This document shows, in pieces, positions 24,887-33,804 of a DNA stretch of 64,000 nucleotides; position 1 is the first letter of the stretch, and each line of letters starts with the position of its first letter. Below the pieces are notes generated by a model. The model ran no database searches and was not told where the DNA came from. It was given only the letters and a program-made list of their open reading frames with translations. Location of the stretch: assembly GCA_036676415.1 (NCBI GenBank), contig JAKFCX010000021.1, positions 62,001-126,000 on the forward strand, written 5' to 3'. This stretch comes from JAEZDC01 sp036676415 (GTDB lineage Bacteria; Bacteroidota; Bacteroidia; Chitinophagales; Chitinophagaceae). A program made the translations under genes and the position numbers.

Positions 24887-27800
24887 CTATCTTATCAATG
24901 TAACGTTGCCTTTCAATGTAAAGATTGTACTGTTGTCGCACACAACATCTACAACATAAACATAAACATCGGGGGTAAGTCTTGAACCTTTATACATACC
25001 GGTCCATCCGGCATTAACATCGTTGGCTGAAAAATCATTCTTCTCATACACCAGGTCTCCCCAACGATTAAACACTTTCATTGTTTTTATCATAGTGATG
25101 CCTTTACCTCTTGGATAAAAAACATCATTCATCCCATCATTATTTGGCGAAAACGTATTTGGAATAAATACATTGCCATCATTACAGACTACAGTAATTG
25201 TTACTTTATCTGTTGCAGCACATCCCCCATCATTCCAAACTTCTGCACGATATATAATATCATCTTTCGCTGTTACCACAGGTTGTGGACAATCTGCACA
25301 ACTCAGATCTTTTGATGGATGCCATTTCCAATTGGTGATATCCGGTGAGCTGGTTGTGTTAATTGTTGCCGTTGAACCTGCAGGTATCGTTAGAACATCA
25401 TCAATAATATTGAATTGAGGAATCGGGAATACCGAAAGCTTTACATAAGCAGTATCGGTAAAACAATTCATCAGATCTGCACCAATAACCATATACGTTG
25501 TTGTTGCCGATGGATTAGCTACAGGATTACTGATTGTTGAATTACTTAAACCAGTTGAGGGAAACCAATTATATTTTGCCGCACCATTTGCTGTAAGCTG
25601 AATTGAATTTCCCGCACATAAACTATCATTTTGACTTACTTCAACATTAGATGGCTGCACAACATTTATCGTGATAGAATCAGTATCCACACAACCATCC
25701 AAACTTGTTCCCTTGAGGTGGTAAGTTGTATTGAATACCGGAGTTGCCATTGCAGATGAACCACTTACAATTAATGTAGGATGGTTTTGCCATTCGTAAG
25801 TAACAGCTCCTGTTGGTTGTAAAGTAAATGTTTGTCCACGACAGATCATAGTATCAGTTCCCGCTTTAACATTAGGCAAAGGATGTACCAAGATGTTTGT
25901 AACAGCAGTATCTGTACAGCCGCTGCTGTTTGTTGCTACTGCGGTTACAAGGAAACTTCCGTCTGAAGTATACGTTTCTTCCGGGTTTTGATTGACGGAA
26001 GTATTTCCATTTCCAAAATTCCAATTCCAGGTGAGAATTGAATTATCGGACTGTATGACCGTTCCGTTAAACAGAATCGAGTCGTTTAAACAAACAGCTG
26101 AATTGCTTGTGATGTTTATTTGTGGACTATTTACAATTGTTATCGGGGTTTCAATTGTAGTAGAATCCACACATCCTTCTATAGTTGTAATTTTTAATTG
26201 AACAATGTAAGATCCCGCAGTATTGTACACATGAAATGGATCAGACTGGTTTGAAAAACTTCCATCTCCAAAACTCCATTGATATTGAGAGGGCAAATCG
26301 TTATGAATGATAGAAGAATCAGTAAATTGGATGGCAGCCGAATCGCAAAACAAATGATCTTCCAACCCAATTCTTGCCTTTGCACCTTTCAAAGTGAGCG
26401 TATCAGGGGAAACAATTGCTACTTCACAACCGGCCGTATCAATTAATATGAGCTTGGGCATATAATATCCCGGCACATCATAAACATGAGATGTAGTGGT
26501 GCTTGTCGTTGTTTCAATTACGCCATCACTAAAATCCCATAAATATTTTGTACTGTTGAAACTGGTTACATTAAATGTAACAGCTTCATCAGTACATATC
26601 TCAGAAGGTGAAAATGTAAATGAACCCGTTGGCCCTTTAATAATAATGGTTTTGGATGCTGAATCCTTGCAATTACCAAACCCGGTAGCCACTAATTTTA
26701 ACTGATATGTTCCGGGATAAGTATAATAGTGGGATGGATTATTGAGACCAGCCGTACTTCCATCACCAAAATCCCAGGAAAGGTTGCTATAGTTATCCGA
26801 AGTATTGGTAAGATTCACCAGTAATGGCGGACAGGTAGAAAAACTATCGCTGGCATTAAACTTAGCAATAGGATTTGAGATTACCTGCTGCCTGCTTATT
26901 GAATCAGTACAACCAAATCGATCAATAATTTTCAAATTCACAGTATATACTCCTTCAACATTATAACTATGCGAAGCATCCTGATTTGTAGATTGATTAC
27001 CGTCTCCAAAACTCCATTGATACGTAAGATCCAACCCGTTTGACTGGTTAATAAAAGAAACTGTGTTGGCGGAACATTTAATGGTGTCTGATAAAGTGAA
27101 GCTGGCAAGAGGATCAGTGATGATTACGGCAGCAGATTTTAAAATAGAGTCAACACAACCAAAACTATCTTTTACTTTCAATTGCACATTAAAAATACCG
27201 GCACTTGTATAGACGTGTGAAAATGGTGCAGTAGTATTGACAGCAATGTTTCCATCACCTGAACTCCACTCCCATTGAACGATTGAATGCTTACCATCGT
27301 TCAATGACGAATCGGTAAATGCAATACTGGTATTAACACAGGTTCCTTCAGCATTACTAAATGCAGCTGTAGGTCCGTAAACATTGATCTTTATTAATTG
27401 TGTAGTATCGTAACATCCCAGGATGTCTGTTGTAATCAGCCTGGCAAAATAAGAACCTGTAGCAGCATATGGATGAGTTACAGAAGCATCAGTCGTAACG
27501 ATGACGTTACCGTCTCCAAAATCCCACGAATAAGAAGCAATGTTTGCTGTATTGATATTTGCAGCGGAAAAGCTCACAGGTGCATTTTTACAAATTGCAG
27601 TATCACTTGAAGTAAGCACTGGGTGCTCATCGACTATTCTTACAACACCGGAAGTAGGATAAGAACAACTACCATGATAAACAGTGAAAGTAAAATTGTA
27701 TGTACCTGGTGCATTGTATGCATGTACCGGATGCTGAAGGGTTGAACTGTCTCCATCTCCAAAAAACCATTTATAAGTTTGCCCACCAATTGAACTGTCT

Positions 27801-29656
27801 CTGAACTGAACGGTGTACGGATTATCGCAGCTTTGAATAACATTATACCTGCCAATCGGTGGATCGTTACGAACATAATTTACTATCTCGAACGTGTCTC
27901 TGCAAGCTGTGCTTGATGCAATCAACGTAATGGAAAAATACCCGGTATCTCCAAACTGGTGAACAGGATTTTGTTCTATTGAAAAACCACCATCCCCAAA
28001 TATCCATAACCACTCATTTGCTCCTGTTGACAGATCAGTAAATTGAACCTGGCCGGCAGCACATACCACTAAAGGAGCTGCTGTAAAATTTGCAGTGGGT
28101 TTATTACTTATCTGAATAGCTGCAGGATAACTAATAGAATCTTTACAGCCACCTGCAGTAGTTATTACAAGCTTTACATCATAAGAGCCTGGTGAAGAAT
28201 ATAAATGTGAAGGTGCGGCAAGTGTTGAAGTTGTTCCATCGCCAAAATGCCATAACCAGCTTACAACAGGATCCGGAGAATTAATAATTGCTGATAAACT
28301 GGCCGTATAAGGAGTACATCCTAAATAAGGAACTCCTGTTAATGATACTATTTGTGGAGGAACAATCTTTATCAACCCTGCTTTTACCAAGGTATCGCTG
28401 CAGCCTCCGGCATTTGAAACGATAAGGCTCACATCAAAAATACCATTGCTTGAATATGTATGACTGGGAGTTTTTGATGTTGATGTTGCTCCATCACCAA
28501 AACTCCATTGATAATTTAACCCTGCTGATGTTGCATTAAAGTTTACAACTGCAGGAGCGGCACATCTCGATATGCTTCCTGATTCAACAAATGAGGCATC
28601 AGGTTTTGAATGAACAACAACTGTTTTGATAACAGTATCCGTACATCCACCAAAATCACTGATTAGTCTCACTGTATAGTTTCCTGCGGCAGCATATATT
28701 TTTACAGGATTAAGATCGGCAGAAATGTTGCCATCCCCAAAATTCCACTCAGCACTAACTGCAGAAGGAGAAGATATGTTTTGAAAATTTATGGGAGCTC
28801 CGGCACATGCTGTTGAATAGCTAAAATCTGCAACAGTTGAACCTACTGTCACTGTCTTTATTATTGAATCAAGACAACCAATACTATTCCTGGTGATCAA
28901 TTTCACATTATAAGTGCCGGCTGCCGGATAAATATGAGATGGGTGTTGCAATGTAGATGTAGTTCCATCTCCAAAACTCCACTGATGGGAAGATGCATTG
29001 AGAGAAAGATCATTAAAGATGATGTTAGTGCTGGACTGGCAACCTGAATTGCTCGAAAAAGAAAAATCAGCAATGGTATTCTGCAGCTGAATAATATTGT
29101 GCCTGGTAAATACTTTCTGGCATCCAAAACTGTTCACCACTTTAAGCGTAACAGTATATGACCCTGATGTTGTATATGTATGAACAGGATTTTGCTGATT
29201 CGAAATATTTCCATCTCCAAAATCCCAGGTCCATTGTACAATGTTCCCAGATCCTGCGATACTCTTATCTGTAAACTGCACTGTTTTAGGAAAACATCCA
29301 ACTGAATCAGAAACGGAAAAGCCGGCTGTTGGATTTGAATAAACAGTAATGAATTGGTTTTTTATAATAGAATCACTGCCAGCAGCATTTCTGATTACAA
29401 GTTTTACATTGTAGACTCCCGGATTAAAAAAAGTTCCCGTAGGATTTTGTTGTTGAGATAATGTTCCGTTTCCAAGGTCCCATTGCCAGTTTGTTGCACC
29501 TCCTGTTGATTGGTCCATGAAGTTTACTACGAGAGGTGAGCATCCTGCCGTTACATTAGCATTGAAGTTGGCCGTTAATTGTGCTGATGATTTTATCGCT
29601 ATAAAGAATAGCAATGCAATACAAGAAAGTCTATGTACTTGTCTATTTGAGGGCAC
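24887..29656 (-). CDS. Giant PKD-repeat protein with type B T9SS sorting domain (copy 1)
   Basis: 1589 aa, GTG start at 29656 (a stop lies five codons upstream in frame). The signal peptide ends near KSSAQ. About 15 PKD units are marked by cores such as WDLGNG, WDFGDG, WSFGDG, WFFGDG and WNFGNG. Units with an LSCADCPQP motif follow, then a type B sorting domain (PNTFSPNNDGMNDVF, FNRWGDLVYEK, WTGMYKG). Organisation is collinear with the downstream gene, so the pair arose by tandem duplication. First gene of the PKD-PKD-PorP operon. Confidence 0.9.
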   Translation of the reverse strand: MPSNRQVHRLSCIALLFFIAIKSSAQLTANFNANVTAGCSPLVVNFMDQSTGGATNWQWDLGNGTLSQQQNPTGTFFNPGVYNVKLVIRNAAGSDSIIKNQFITVYSNPTAGFSVSDSVGCFPKTVQFTDKSIAGSGNIVQWTWDFGDGNISNQQNPVHTYTTSGSYTVTLKVVNSFGCQKVFTRHNIIQLQNTIADFSFSSNSGCQSSTNIIFNDLSLNASSHQWSFGDGTTSTLQHPSHIYPAAGTYNVKLITRNSIGCLDSIIKTVTVGSTVADFSYSTACAGAPINFQNISSPSAVSAEWNFGDGNISADLNPVKIYAAAGNYTVRLISDFGGCTDTVIKTVVVHSKPDASFVESGSISRCAAPAVVNFNATSAGLNYQWSFGDGATSTSKTPSHTYSSNGIFDVSLIVSNAGGCSDTLVKAGLIKIVPPQIVSLTGVPYLGCTPYTASLSAIINSPDPVVSWLWHFGDGTTSTLAAPSHLYSSPGSYDVKLVITTAGGCKDSISYPAAIQISNKPTANFTAAPLVVCAAGQVQFTDLSTGANEWLWIFGDGGFSIEQNPVHQFGDTGYFSITLIASSTACRDTFEIVNYVRNDPPIGRYNVIQSCDNPYTVQFRDSSIGGQTYKWFFGDGDSSTLQHPVHAYNAPGTYNFTFTVYHGSCSYPTSGVVRIVDEHPVLTSSDTAICKNAPVSFSAANINTANIASYSWDFGDGNVIVTTDASVTHPYAATGSYFARLITTDILGCYDTTQLIKINVYGPTAAFSNAEGTCVNTSIAFTDSSLNDGKHSIVQWEWSSGDGNIAVNTTAPFSHVYTSAGIFNVQLKVKDSFGCVDSILKSAAVIITDPLASFTLSDTIKCSANTVSFINQSNGLDLTYQWSFGDGNQSTNQDASHSYNVEGVYTVNLKIIDRFGCTDSISRQQVISNPIAKFNASDSFSTCPPLLVNLTNTSDNYSNLSWDFGDGSTAGLNNPSHYYTYPGTYQLKLVATGFGNCKDSASKTIIIKGPTGSFTFSPSEICTDEAVTFNVTSFNSTKYLWDFSDGVIETTTSTTTSHVYDVPGYYMPKLILIDTAGCEVAIVSPDTLTLKGAKARIGLEDHLFCDSAAIQFTDSSIIHNDLPSQYQWSFGDGSFSNQSDPFHVYNTAGSYIVQLKITTIEGCVDSTTIETPITIVNSPQINITSNSAVCLNDSILFNGTVIQSDNSILTWNWNFGNGNTSVNQNPEETYTSDGSFLVTAVATNSSGCTDTAVTNILVHPLPNVKAGTDTMICRGQTFTLQPTGAVTYEWQNHPTLIVSGSSAMATPVFNTTYHLKGTSLDGCVDTDSITINVVQPSNVEVSQNDSLCAGNSIQLTANGAAKYNWFPSTGLSNSTISNPVANPSATTTYMVIGADLMNCFTDTAYVKLSVFPIPQFNIIDDVLTIPAGSTATINTTSSPDITNWKWHPSKDLSCADCPQPVVTAKDDIIYRAEVWNDGGCAATDKVTITVVCNDGNVFIPNTFSPNNDGMNDVFYPRGKGITMIKTMKVFNRWGDLVYEKNDFSANDVNAGWTGMYKGSRLTPDVYVYVVDVVCDNSTIFTLKGNVTLIR

Positions 29657-29676
29657 TTCGGTGTTATGTTAGATAT

Positions 29677-29684
29677 CAAAACTA
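29677..29684 (-). promoter_or_regulatory. Possible -7 box for the PKD operon
   Basis: The minus strand reads TAGTTTTG, matching TAnnTTTG, about 20 nt before the GTG start. No clear -33 element was found. The gap up to 29879 is A/T-rich and holds nothing else recognised. Confidence 0.3.
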
Positions 29685-29879
29685 CTATTACCAAAAGTGT
29701 TTAAGGTTGGCTCATAACCAGTTCCGTATTAAAAAAAAATTATTGAACTAATTCCTTTTAATTTATTAGAGAAGAATAAGTAGTATAAAGATATTTCTTA
29801 TATGAAACATCCACAGCATTATTGTGTATTGCCTTTAGTGTTCTTTAAGGAGCCTTTAATAAACTTAAGTCTGTGCTTG

Positions 29880-30317
29880 TCAATACTTAGTTAATTCCAT
29901 TGTATAAGCCATCCCATTCTTTGCTTGGGCAAACTTTCCAACTGTAGCGGAAGAGCTTGTTATGTTCCATGTACCGTTGATCTTGGCAAAAGGATCACCA
30001 ACTGTTCCGGCAAATTGTGCACTGATCGTTTGTGCTGTTATGTTACTTTGCCATGTACCAGAAAGCACAGTTGATGAAGTTCCGGTTCCGTATGTAGCTG
30101 TCAGTGTATTATTATCATGAAACTTGCAGATGTACCCGTTGAAAGAAGCGGTAATATTATTTCCATCTTCTGTGAATTTAGTGATGACCCATGATCCGTC
30201 AACCATTAGCTTCTTCAATATATCATCGTATTGCTCTTCAACATCTTTCTTACATGAAAGTGAAGTTGCAAAAGCAAAAGCCAATAAAAACAACACCAGC
30301 GTCTGTTTTCTTTTCAT
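29880..30317 (-). CDS. Lipocalin-like lipoprotein of unknown function
   Basis: 145 aa with a lipoprotein signal (LLAFAFATSLSCKKD, Cys22), so probably membrane anchored. The mature part has a small beta-rich layout common to Bacteroidota lipocalin-like proteins: GSWVITKFTEDGNNIT, then LTATYGTGTSSTVLSGTW and an IN-GTWNITSSS strand. Function unknown. It has a plausible promoter and stands alone. Confidence 0.75.
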   Translation of the reverse strand: MKRKQTLVLFLLAFAFATSLSCKKDVEEQYDDILKKLMVDGSWVITKFTEDGNNITASFNGYICKFHDNNTLTATYGTGTSSTVLSGTWQSNITAQTISAQFAGTVGDPFAKINGTWNITSSSATVGKFAQAKNGMAYTMELTKY

Positions 30318-30347
30318 AACAATATATTAGTTCAAAAATTTACTACG

Positions 30348-30377
30348 CAAATATTGGATAAAAAGATCGCTATCCAA
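30348..30377 (-). promoter_or_regulatory. Promoter of the lipocalin-like lipoprotein gene
   Basis: On the minus strand TTGG (30374-30377) is followed after 18 nt by AATATTTG (30348-30355), one mismatch from TAnnTTTG. The start codon is about 30 nt downstream. Confidence 0.45.
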
Positions 30378-30490
30378 CCATTTTCCTGTTACCATTTCAC
30401 ATAATTGTTCACTTATAGAAGTTTATATGAACATTCATATTGTTTTTCAACCAACTTAGCCGGAAAACGTTTGCTTGTTATATCTCAGCC

Positions 30491-30552
30491 TATATTACTG
30501 AGCAAGCTGTTACAGTTATGGCATCGTTTGTTGTGTCACTCACTTGTACATT
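30491..30552 (-). repeat. Dispersed intergenic repeat, copy 4
   Basis: On the minus strand it reads TGTACAAGTGAGTGACACAA, then CAAACGATGCCATAACTGTA and CAGCTTGCTCAGTAA. It is the most complete copy of the GTGAGTGACACAAC subtype. Together with the promoter and the terminator beside it, it accounts for most of the 305-nt gap 30318-30622. Confidence 0.75.
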
Positions 30553-30578
30553 CAGAACTTTGTGCAACACACCAAAAC

Positions 30579-30607
30579 AAAATCCCGCTCAAGTTAAGCG
30601 GGATTTT
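30579..30607 (-). terminator. Terminator of the response regulator gene at 30623
   Basis: AAAATCCCGCT (30579-30589) pairs with AGCGGGATTTT (30597-30607). T-rich sequence follows on the minus strand, 16 nt after the stop codon. Confidence 0.85.
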
Positions 30608-30622
30608 AAATTATTAGCGGTA

Positions 30623-31285
30623 TCAATTTTCCAGTAATTTATTTCGCATGGCATACATCACAAGCCCGGCGATCGTTTTCACACCGATCTTGGATTTCAT
30701 ATTCTGCCTGATAGTCTCTATTGTTCTTGGGCTCAGGAATACTTCCTTTGATATTTCATCTGTTGTTTTGTCTTCACTTATCAGCTTCAATATCCTTATT
30801 TCCTTATCAGAGAATTTTACCGGGTTAGGATAAAATTTTCTGACCGTCTTCTTATGTTGAAGTTTCAAGAGGACAGCTGTATTCACCAGGTCGTTAAAAT
30901 AAAAATCTTCATTCATTACTGAAAGGATCGCCTGGTAAATTTCATCGGGATCAGCAGTTTTAGTAAGGAAAGCATTTGACCCCATTTCCATCATCTTGTT
31001 AATGATCTCCTGGTCGTCGTACATACTCAGGATGATGATCTTTACATCTTCATATTCCTTCCTGATCAATTTAATCGCATCTATTCCATCAATTTCCGGC
31101 ATTCGTATATCCATCAGTAATACATCCGGCAATTTAATCTTCATCTTATGCAGCATATCCTTTCCATCTTCAGCTTCCCAGAGAATTTTGAGGTAATCCC
31201 GATCCTTCAAGGCCATCTTGATTCCATCTCGGAATATCTTATGATCATCTGCAAGTGCTACCCGAATGATCCTGTCTGTAGTCAT
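30623..31285 (-). CDS. NarL/FixJ-type response regulator
   Basis: 220 aa. The receiver domain (about 8-125) has the acidic pair in LADDHK, the phospho-acceptor Asp59 in LLMDIRMPEIDG and Lys in LTKTADPDE. A LuxR-type HTH at the C-terminus shows FSDKEIRILKLISEDKTTDEI and SPRTIETIRQNMKSKIG. Transcription factor of a two-component system. No kinase is adjacent on its strand; the closest is at 32943 on the other strand beside the paralogous regulator at 33805. Confidence 0.92.
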   Translation of the reverse strand: MTTDRIIRVALADDHKIFRDGIKMALKDRDYLKILWEAEDGKDMLHKMKIKLPDVLLMDIRMPEIDGIDAIKLIRKEYEDVKIIILSMYDDQEIINKMMEMGSNAFLTKTADPDEIYQAILSVMNEDFYFNDLVNTAVLLKLQHKKTVRKFYPNPVKFSDKEIRILKLISEDKTTDEISKEVFLSPRTIETIRQNMKSKIGVKTIAGLVMYAMRNKLLEN

Positions 31286-31605
31286 AGGAAATATGTTTTC
31301 ATTGGTCGTCGTACGAACTTTACTATTGCGGATTAAAGATTTAGGGGTATTACGTAGTAATATTTCATCATTGAATGATAAATTTACTATCTTGTAGACC
31401 GTAAAAATACGGTATTTAATTCGTGTTTGTACTAATTATTGATCAACAATTAGTCAGTTAGTTGGTTCCGAACCTATTGTTGCTCAAATAATTCAGTCAA
31501 AATAAAGGATTCTATTTAATTAAACAGCTGTTGTGGAAAAAATGGTTATGGAGGACTTTTAAAGCACATAATCCTATTCTAATAACCATTAACTGCTAAC
31601 TAATT
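31286..31605. promoter_or_regulatory. Divergent intergenic region with palindromes
   Basis: 320 nt between divergent genes. It contains a perfect palindrome TATTAC-GTA-GTAATA (31348-31362), a hairpin ACCGTA-AAAA-TACGGT (31399-31414) and CTAATT-N9-AATTAG (31433-31453). These are candidate operators for the neighbouring regulators. No convincing TTTG/TAnnTTTG promoter pair was found. Confidence 0.4.
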
Positions 31606-32013
31606 ATGAACAAAGAACTTATTGTTGTAAAAGGCAAAGTCATCGAACAAGAAAAAGGCTTTACAGCTGAATCTGGTAAACTCATTAATTATGAAGCCGG
31701 AGCTAAACAGGCCAAAAGACATTACGATGAAAATCCCGATGACGTTGTAGCACACTTCGTAGGAAAAAATCGAATAGAACAAATTCTTGCACAACCAGGA
31801 TGCATTGGAATAAGATCGTTCCATGGTCTAAATGAACTGGGAATACGAACATTAATCTTAGTTGGCGTTGATAAAGACGGCAAGAGTATATTAAACGTTG
31901 AAGAAACCGGCCCTCAGGGAACACTGACAAAAGAAGCCGTTATCGTTAATTCAAATTATATGTGTCCTCCAAAGTGTCCAAGCATAGAGACATCTTCAGG
32001 ATGGATGTCATAA
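31606..32013 (+). CDS. Hypothetical protein with C-terminal CPPKCPS
   Basis: 135 aa, soluble, no signal peptide. It starts MNKELIVVKGKVIEQEKGF and reads as mixed alpha/beta. It includes FVGKNRIEQILAQPGCIGIR and GIRTLILVGVDKDGK, and the end carries two close cysteines (MCPPKCPS). No family or function recognised. It is the first gene of a same-strand run leading into a membrane protein, a histidine kinase and a response regulator, so a link to that system is possible. Confidence 0.7.
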   Translation: MNKELIVVKGKVIEQEKGFTAESGKLINYEAGAKQAKRHYDENPDDVVAHFVGKNRIEQILAQPGCIGIRSFHGLNELGIRTLILVGVDKDGKSILNVEETGPQGTLTKEAVIVNSNYMCPPKCPSIETSSGWMS

Positions 32014-32049
32014 TATTCGTGGCGATTACTTAATTTTGGAAAAACCAAA

Positions 32050-32946
32050 ATTATCGACCTCCAGCTTATAACCGATATTCCGGTATATTCTTTAGCCATA
32101 CCCATTTTAGCGTTTCTTTTCATCCCATTTAATTGGAAGGAAAAGCTAAAATGGTTTTGCTTTTTATTCCTACTAATTACTCCCTTATTTGATTTTATTG
32201 CGGTTGAAGCCAGTAAAACTCCAGTAGCTACAGGCAAAATTATTTCAACAAAACATCAGAACTCAAGCCAGATAGTTGAATTAGTTTCTGAAAAAGGTAT
32301 TATCCATAAGGGTCAGCTGTTTGTATCAGATACTTTCAGAGGAATAATAAATACCGTTCAAATCAATTCAGCGAACCCCAATCATGTATCTGTAGAAATA
32401 AAAGAGAACAGCGAAAATTTAATACTTGGCCAGGAGTATAGAATTCATTCGAATCTGCATTTCGAAAACATCTTCCTCTTAGTAGAATCCATTTTCTTTT
32501 TTGGTTTTTTTTATTTTGCTTTTGCTTCGAATCGTAAATGGCAAAAAATAACGGCCTTAATAATGGTTGTGGCTATTTTAATGTGGTTACTAAACAACCT
32601 GGTGATAGGCACAATCTTCGTTTATGATGCATATTACAATGGTGGTAGTACGATAGCGATCATTTTTCTTGCGCTGGCGTTTTTCTATCTTCAAATGAAT
32701 AAACACGATAATCTCTTTATTTATGATTCTCCTGTTTTTTGGATTATCTCGGCAATTCTTATTTTCAAAGCGGGAACTTTCTTTCTTTTCCTTTACTTAG
32801 GAACGCTTAAACAGGAAGAGCAGGATAGTTTTTATATTATTCATTCGATTTTTAGTGTTATTAAAAATTTACTTTTTGCTGTAGCTTTTCTCAAACCACA
32901 AAAGGCATCCAATACTGTTTATTCTAAACTGCATAAATCTAGATGA
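32050..32946 (+). CDS. Multi-helix membrane protein, start codon unclear
   Basis: The frame is open from 32014, just after the stop of the upstream gene, to 32946. It holds no ATG, GTG or TTG before the ATG at 32563. The upstream part clearly codes for protein: ITDIPVYSLAIPILAFLFIP and KWFCFLFLLITPLFDFIA look like membrane helices, and a soluble stretch (about 80 residues) follows. Starting at 32563 would cut into a helix. An ATT or ATC near 32050 is my best guess; a lost start codon is the alternative. The C-terminal half (WLLNNLVIG, FYLQMNKHDNLFIYDSPVFW) has several more helices. ATGA overlap with the histidine kinase gene suggests a sensory partner. Confidence 0.55.
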   Translation: MIDLQLITDIPVYSLAIPILAFLFIPFNWKEKLKWFCFLFLLITPLFDFIAVEASKTPVATGKIISTKHQNSSQIVELVSEKGIIHKGQLFVSDTFRGIINTVQINSANPNHVSVEIKENSENLILGQEYRIHSNLHFENIFLLVESIFFFGFFYFAFASNRKWQKITALIMVVAILMWLLNNLVIGTIFVYDAYYNGGSTIAIIFLALAFFYLQMNKHDNLFIYDSPVFWIISAILIFKAGTFFLFLYLGTLKQEEQDSFYIIHSIFSVIKNLLFAVAFLKPQKASNTVYSKLHKSR

Positions 32947-33767
32947 TACTATTACAGTCCAATACTTCAAGTGTTTCATTTTTACTGTTCTTCGGAACAC
33001 TTGGAATGCTACTGCTTACCATTGGGTTAATTCTTTTTATCATCTTTCACCAACGTAAGGTGATCCGTTATCAGGTTCGTATGCAGGAGATGGAAACTGA
33101 TCAACAAAAATTATTACTCAGAGCCTCCATAAAATTGCAGGAAGAAGAAAGACAACGTATCGCTGCTGATCTTCACGATGATGCCGGTCCTTTATTGGCA
33201 ACAGCAAGATTATATCTCACCGAGAACCTGGTTAACCAGGAGAAAGCTCAACAGCTGCAATCAATTTATAATGCGAAACAGATCATTGATGAGACAATTC
33301 AATTGATCAGGAATATTTCTCATAGCCTGATGCCGCCAACATTGAAGAACTTTGGTCTTGAATCCGCAATTACAGACTTCTTTCAAAAGATCAATGGCTC
33401 CGGATCTCTGAATGTGAACTGCAGGTTCTACGATTATCGTAAACGTCTGAAGCCAGAAAAGGAACTGATTGTTTATAGAATAGTACAGGAGCTTGTCAAC
33501 AACATTTTAAAGCACAGTAATTCCTCCTTCATTCATCTTACACAGCATGATAATGAAGATGGAATGATCATTCGGTTACACCATGATGGTCGTGGCATCA
33601 CACAGGAAGACTTCGATAAGCTTAATAAAAGCAATGTCGGACTTGGTTTGAAAAATATTAAGAGCAGACTGAAAGTAATACACGGTGATATCCTGTTTGA
33701 GCAGGATGCTTCACAATCATTCTTCAAGGTGAGCATAGATATTCCGAAAGATGATGATGAAAAATAA
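32943..33767 (+). CDS. Sensor histidine kinase, HisKA_3 (NarX/DesK-like) type
   Basis: 274 aa with one N-terminal membrane helix (about 12-35). The dimerisation domain has the phospho-accepting His78 in AADLHDDAGP. The HATPase domain has an N-box in VQELVNNILKHSNSS (about 181-195), G1 HDGRGI (214-219) and G2 GLGLKNI (233-239). It has no periplasmic sensor domain of its own, so the overlapping upstream membrane protein may provide sensing. It is expected to phosphorylate the regulator at 33805. Confidence 0.92.
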   Translation: MILLQSNTSSVSFLLFFGTLGMLLLTIGLILFIIFHQRKVIRYQVRMQEMETDQQKLLLRASIKLQEEERQRIAADLHDDAGPLLATARLYLTENLVNQEKAQQLQSIYNAKQIIDETIQLIRNISHSLMPPTLKNFGLESAITDFFQKINGSGSLNVNCRFYDYRKRLKPEKELIVYRIVQELVNNILKHSNSSFIHLTQHDNEDGMIIRLHHDGRGITQEDFDKLNKSNVGLGLKNIKSRLKVIHGDILFEQDASQSFFKVSIDIPKDDDEK

Positions 33768-33804
33768 TCTGCCCAGCTAATTCCTTTTACTAACTTCGGA
33801 CAAT

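Noticed and set aside
20039..29656. Long regular repeats that could suggest a CRISPR array or satellite
   Set aside because: The periodicity is that of PKD protein domains (80-90 codons) in an open reading frame, with degenerate DNA identity between units and no spacer structure.
31956..32237. Minus-strand 93-aa open frame opposite the start-less membrane protein
   Set aside because: Composition looks like a shadow frame; it overlaps a well-behaved plus-strand frame and has no family features.
32563..32946. 127-aa membrane protein starting at the first ATG
   Set aside because: The start would lie inside a membrane helix, and the same frame continues 180 codons upstream with protein-like sequence.
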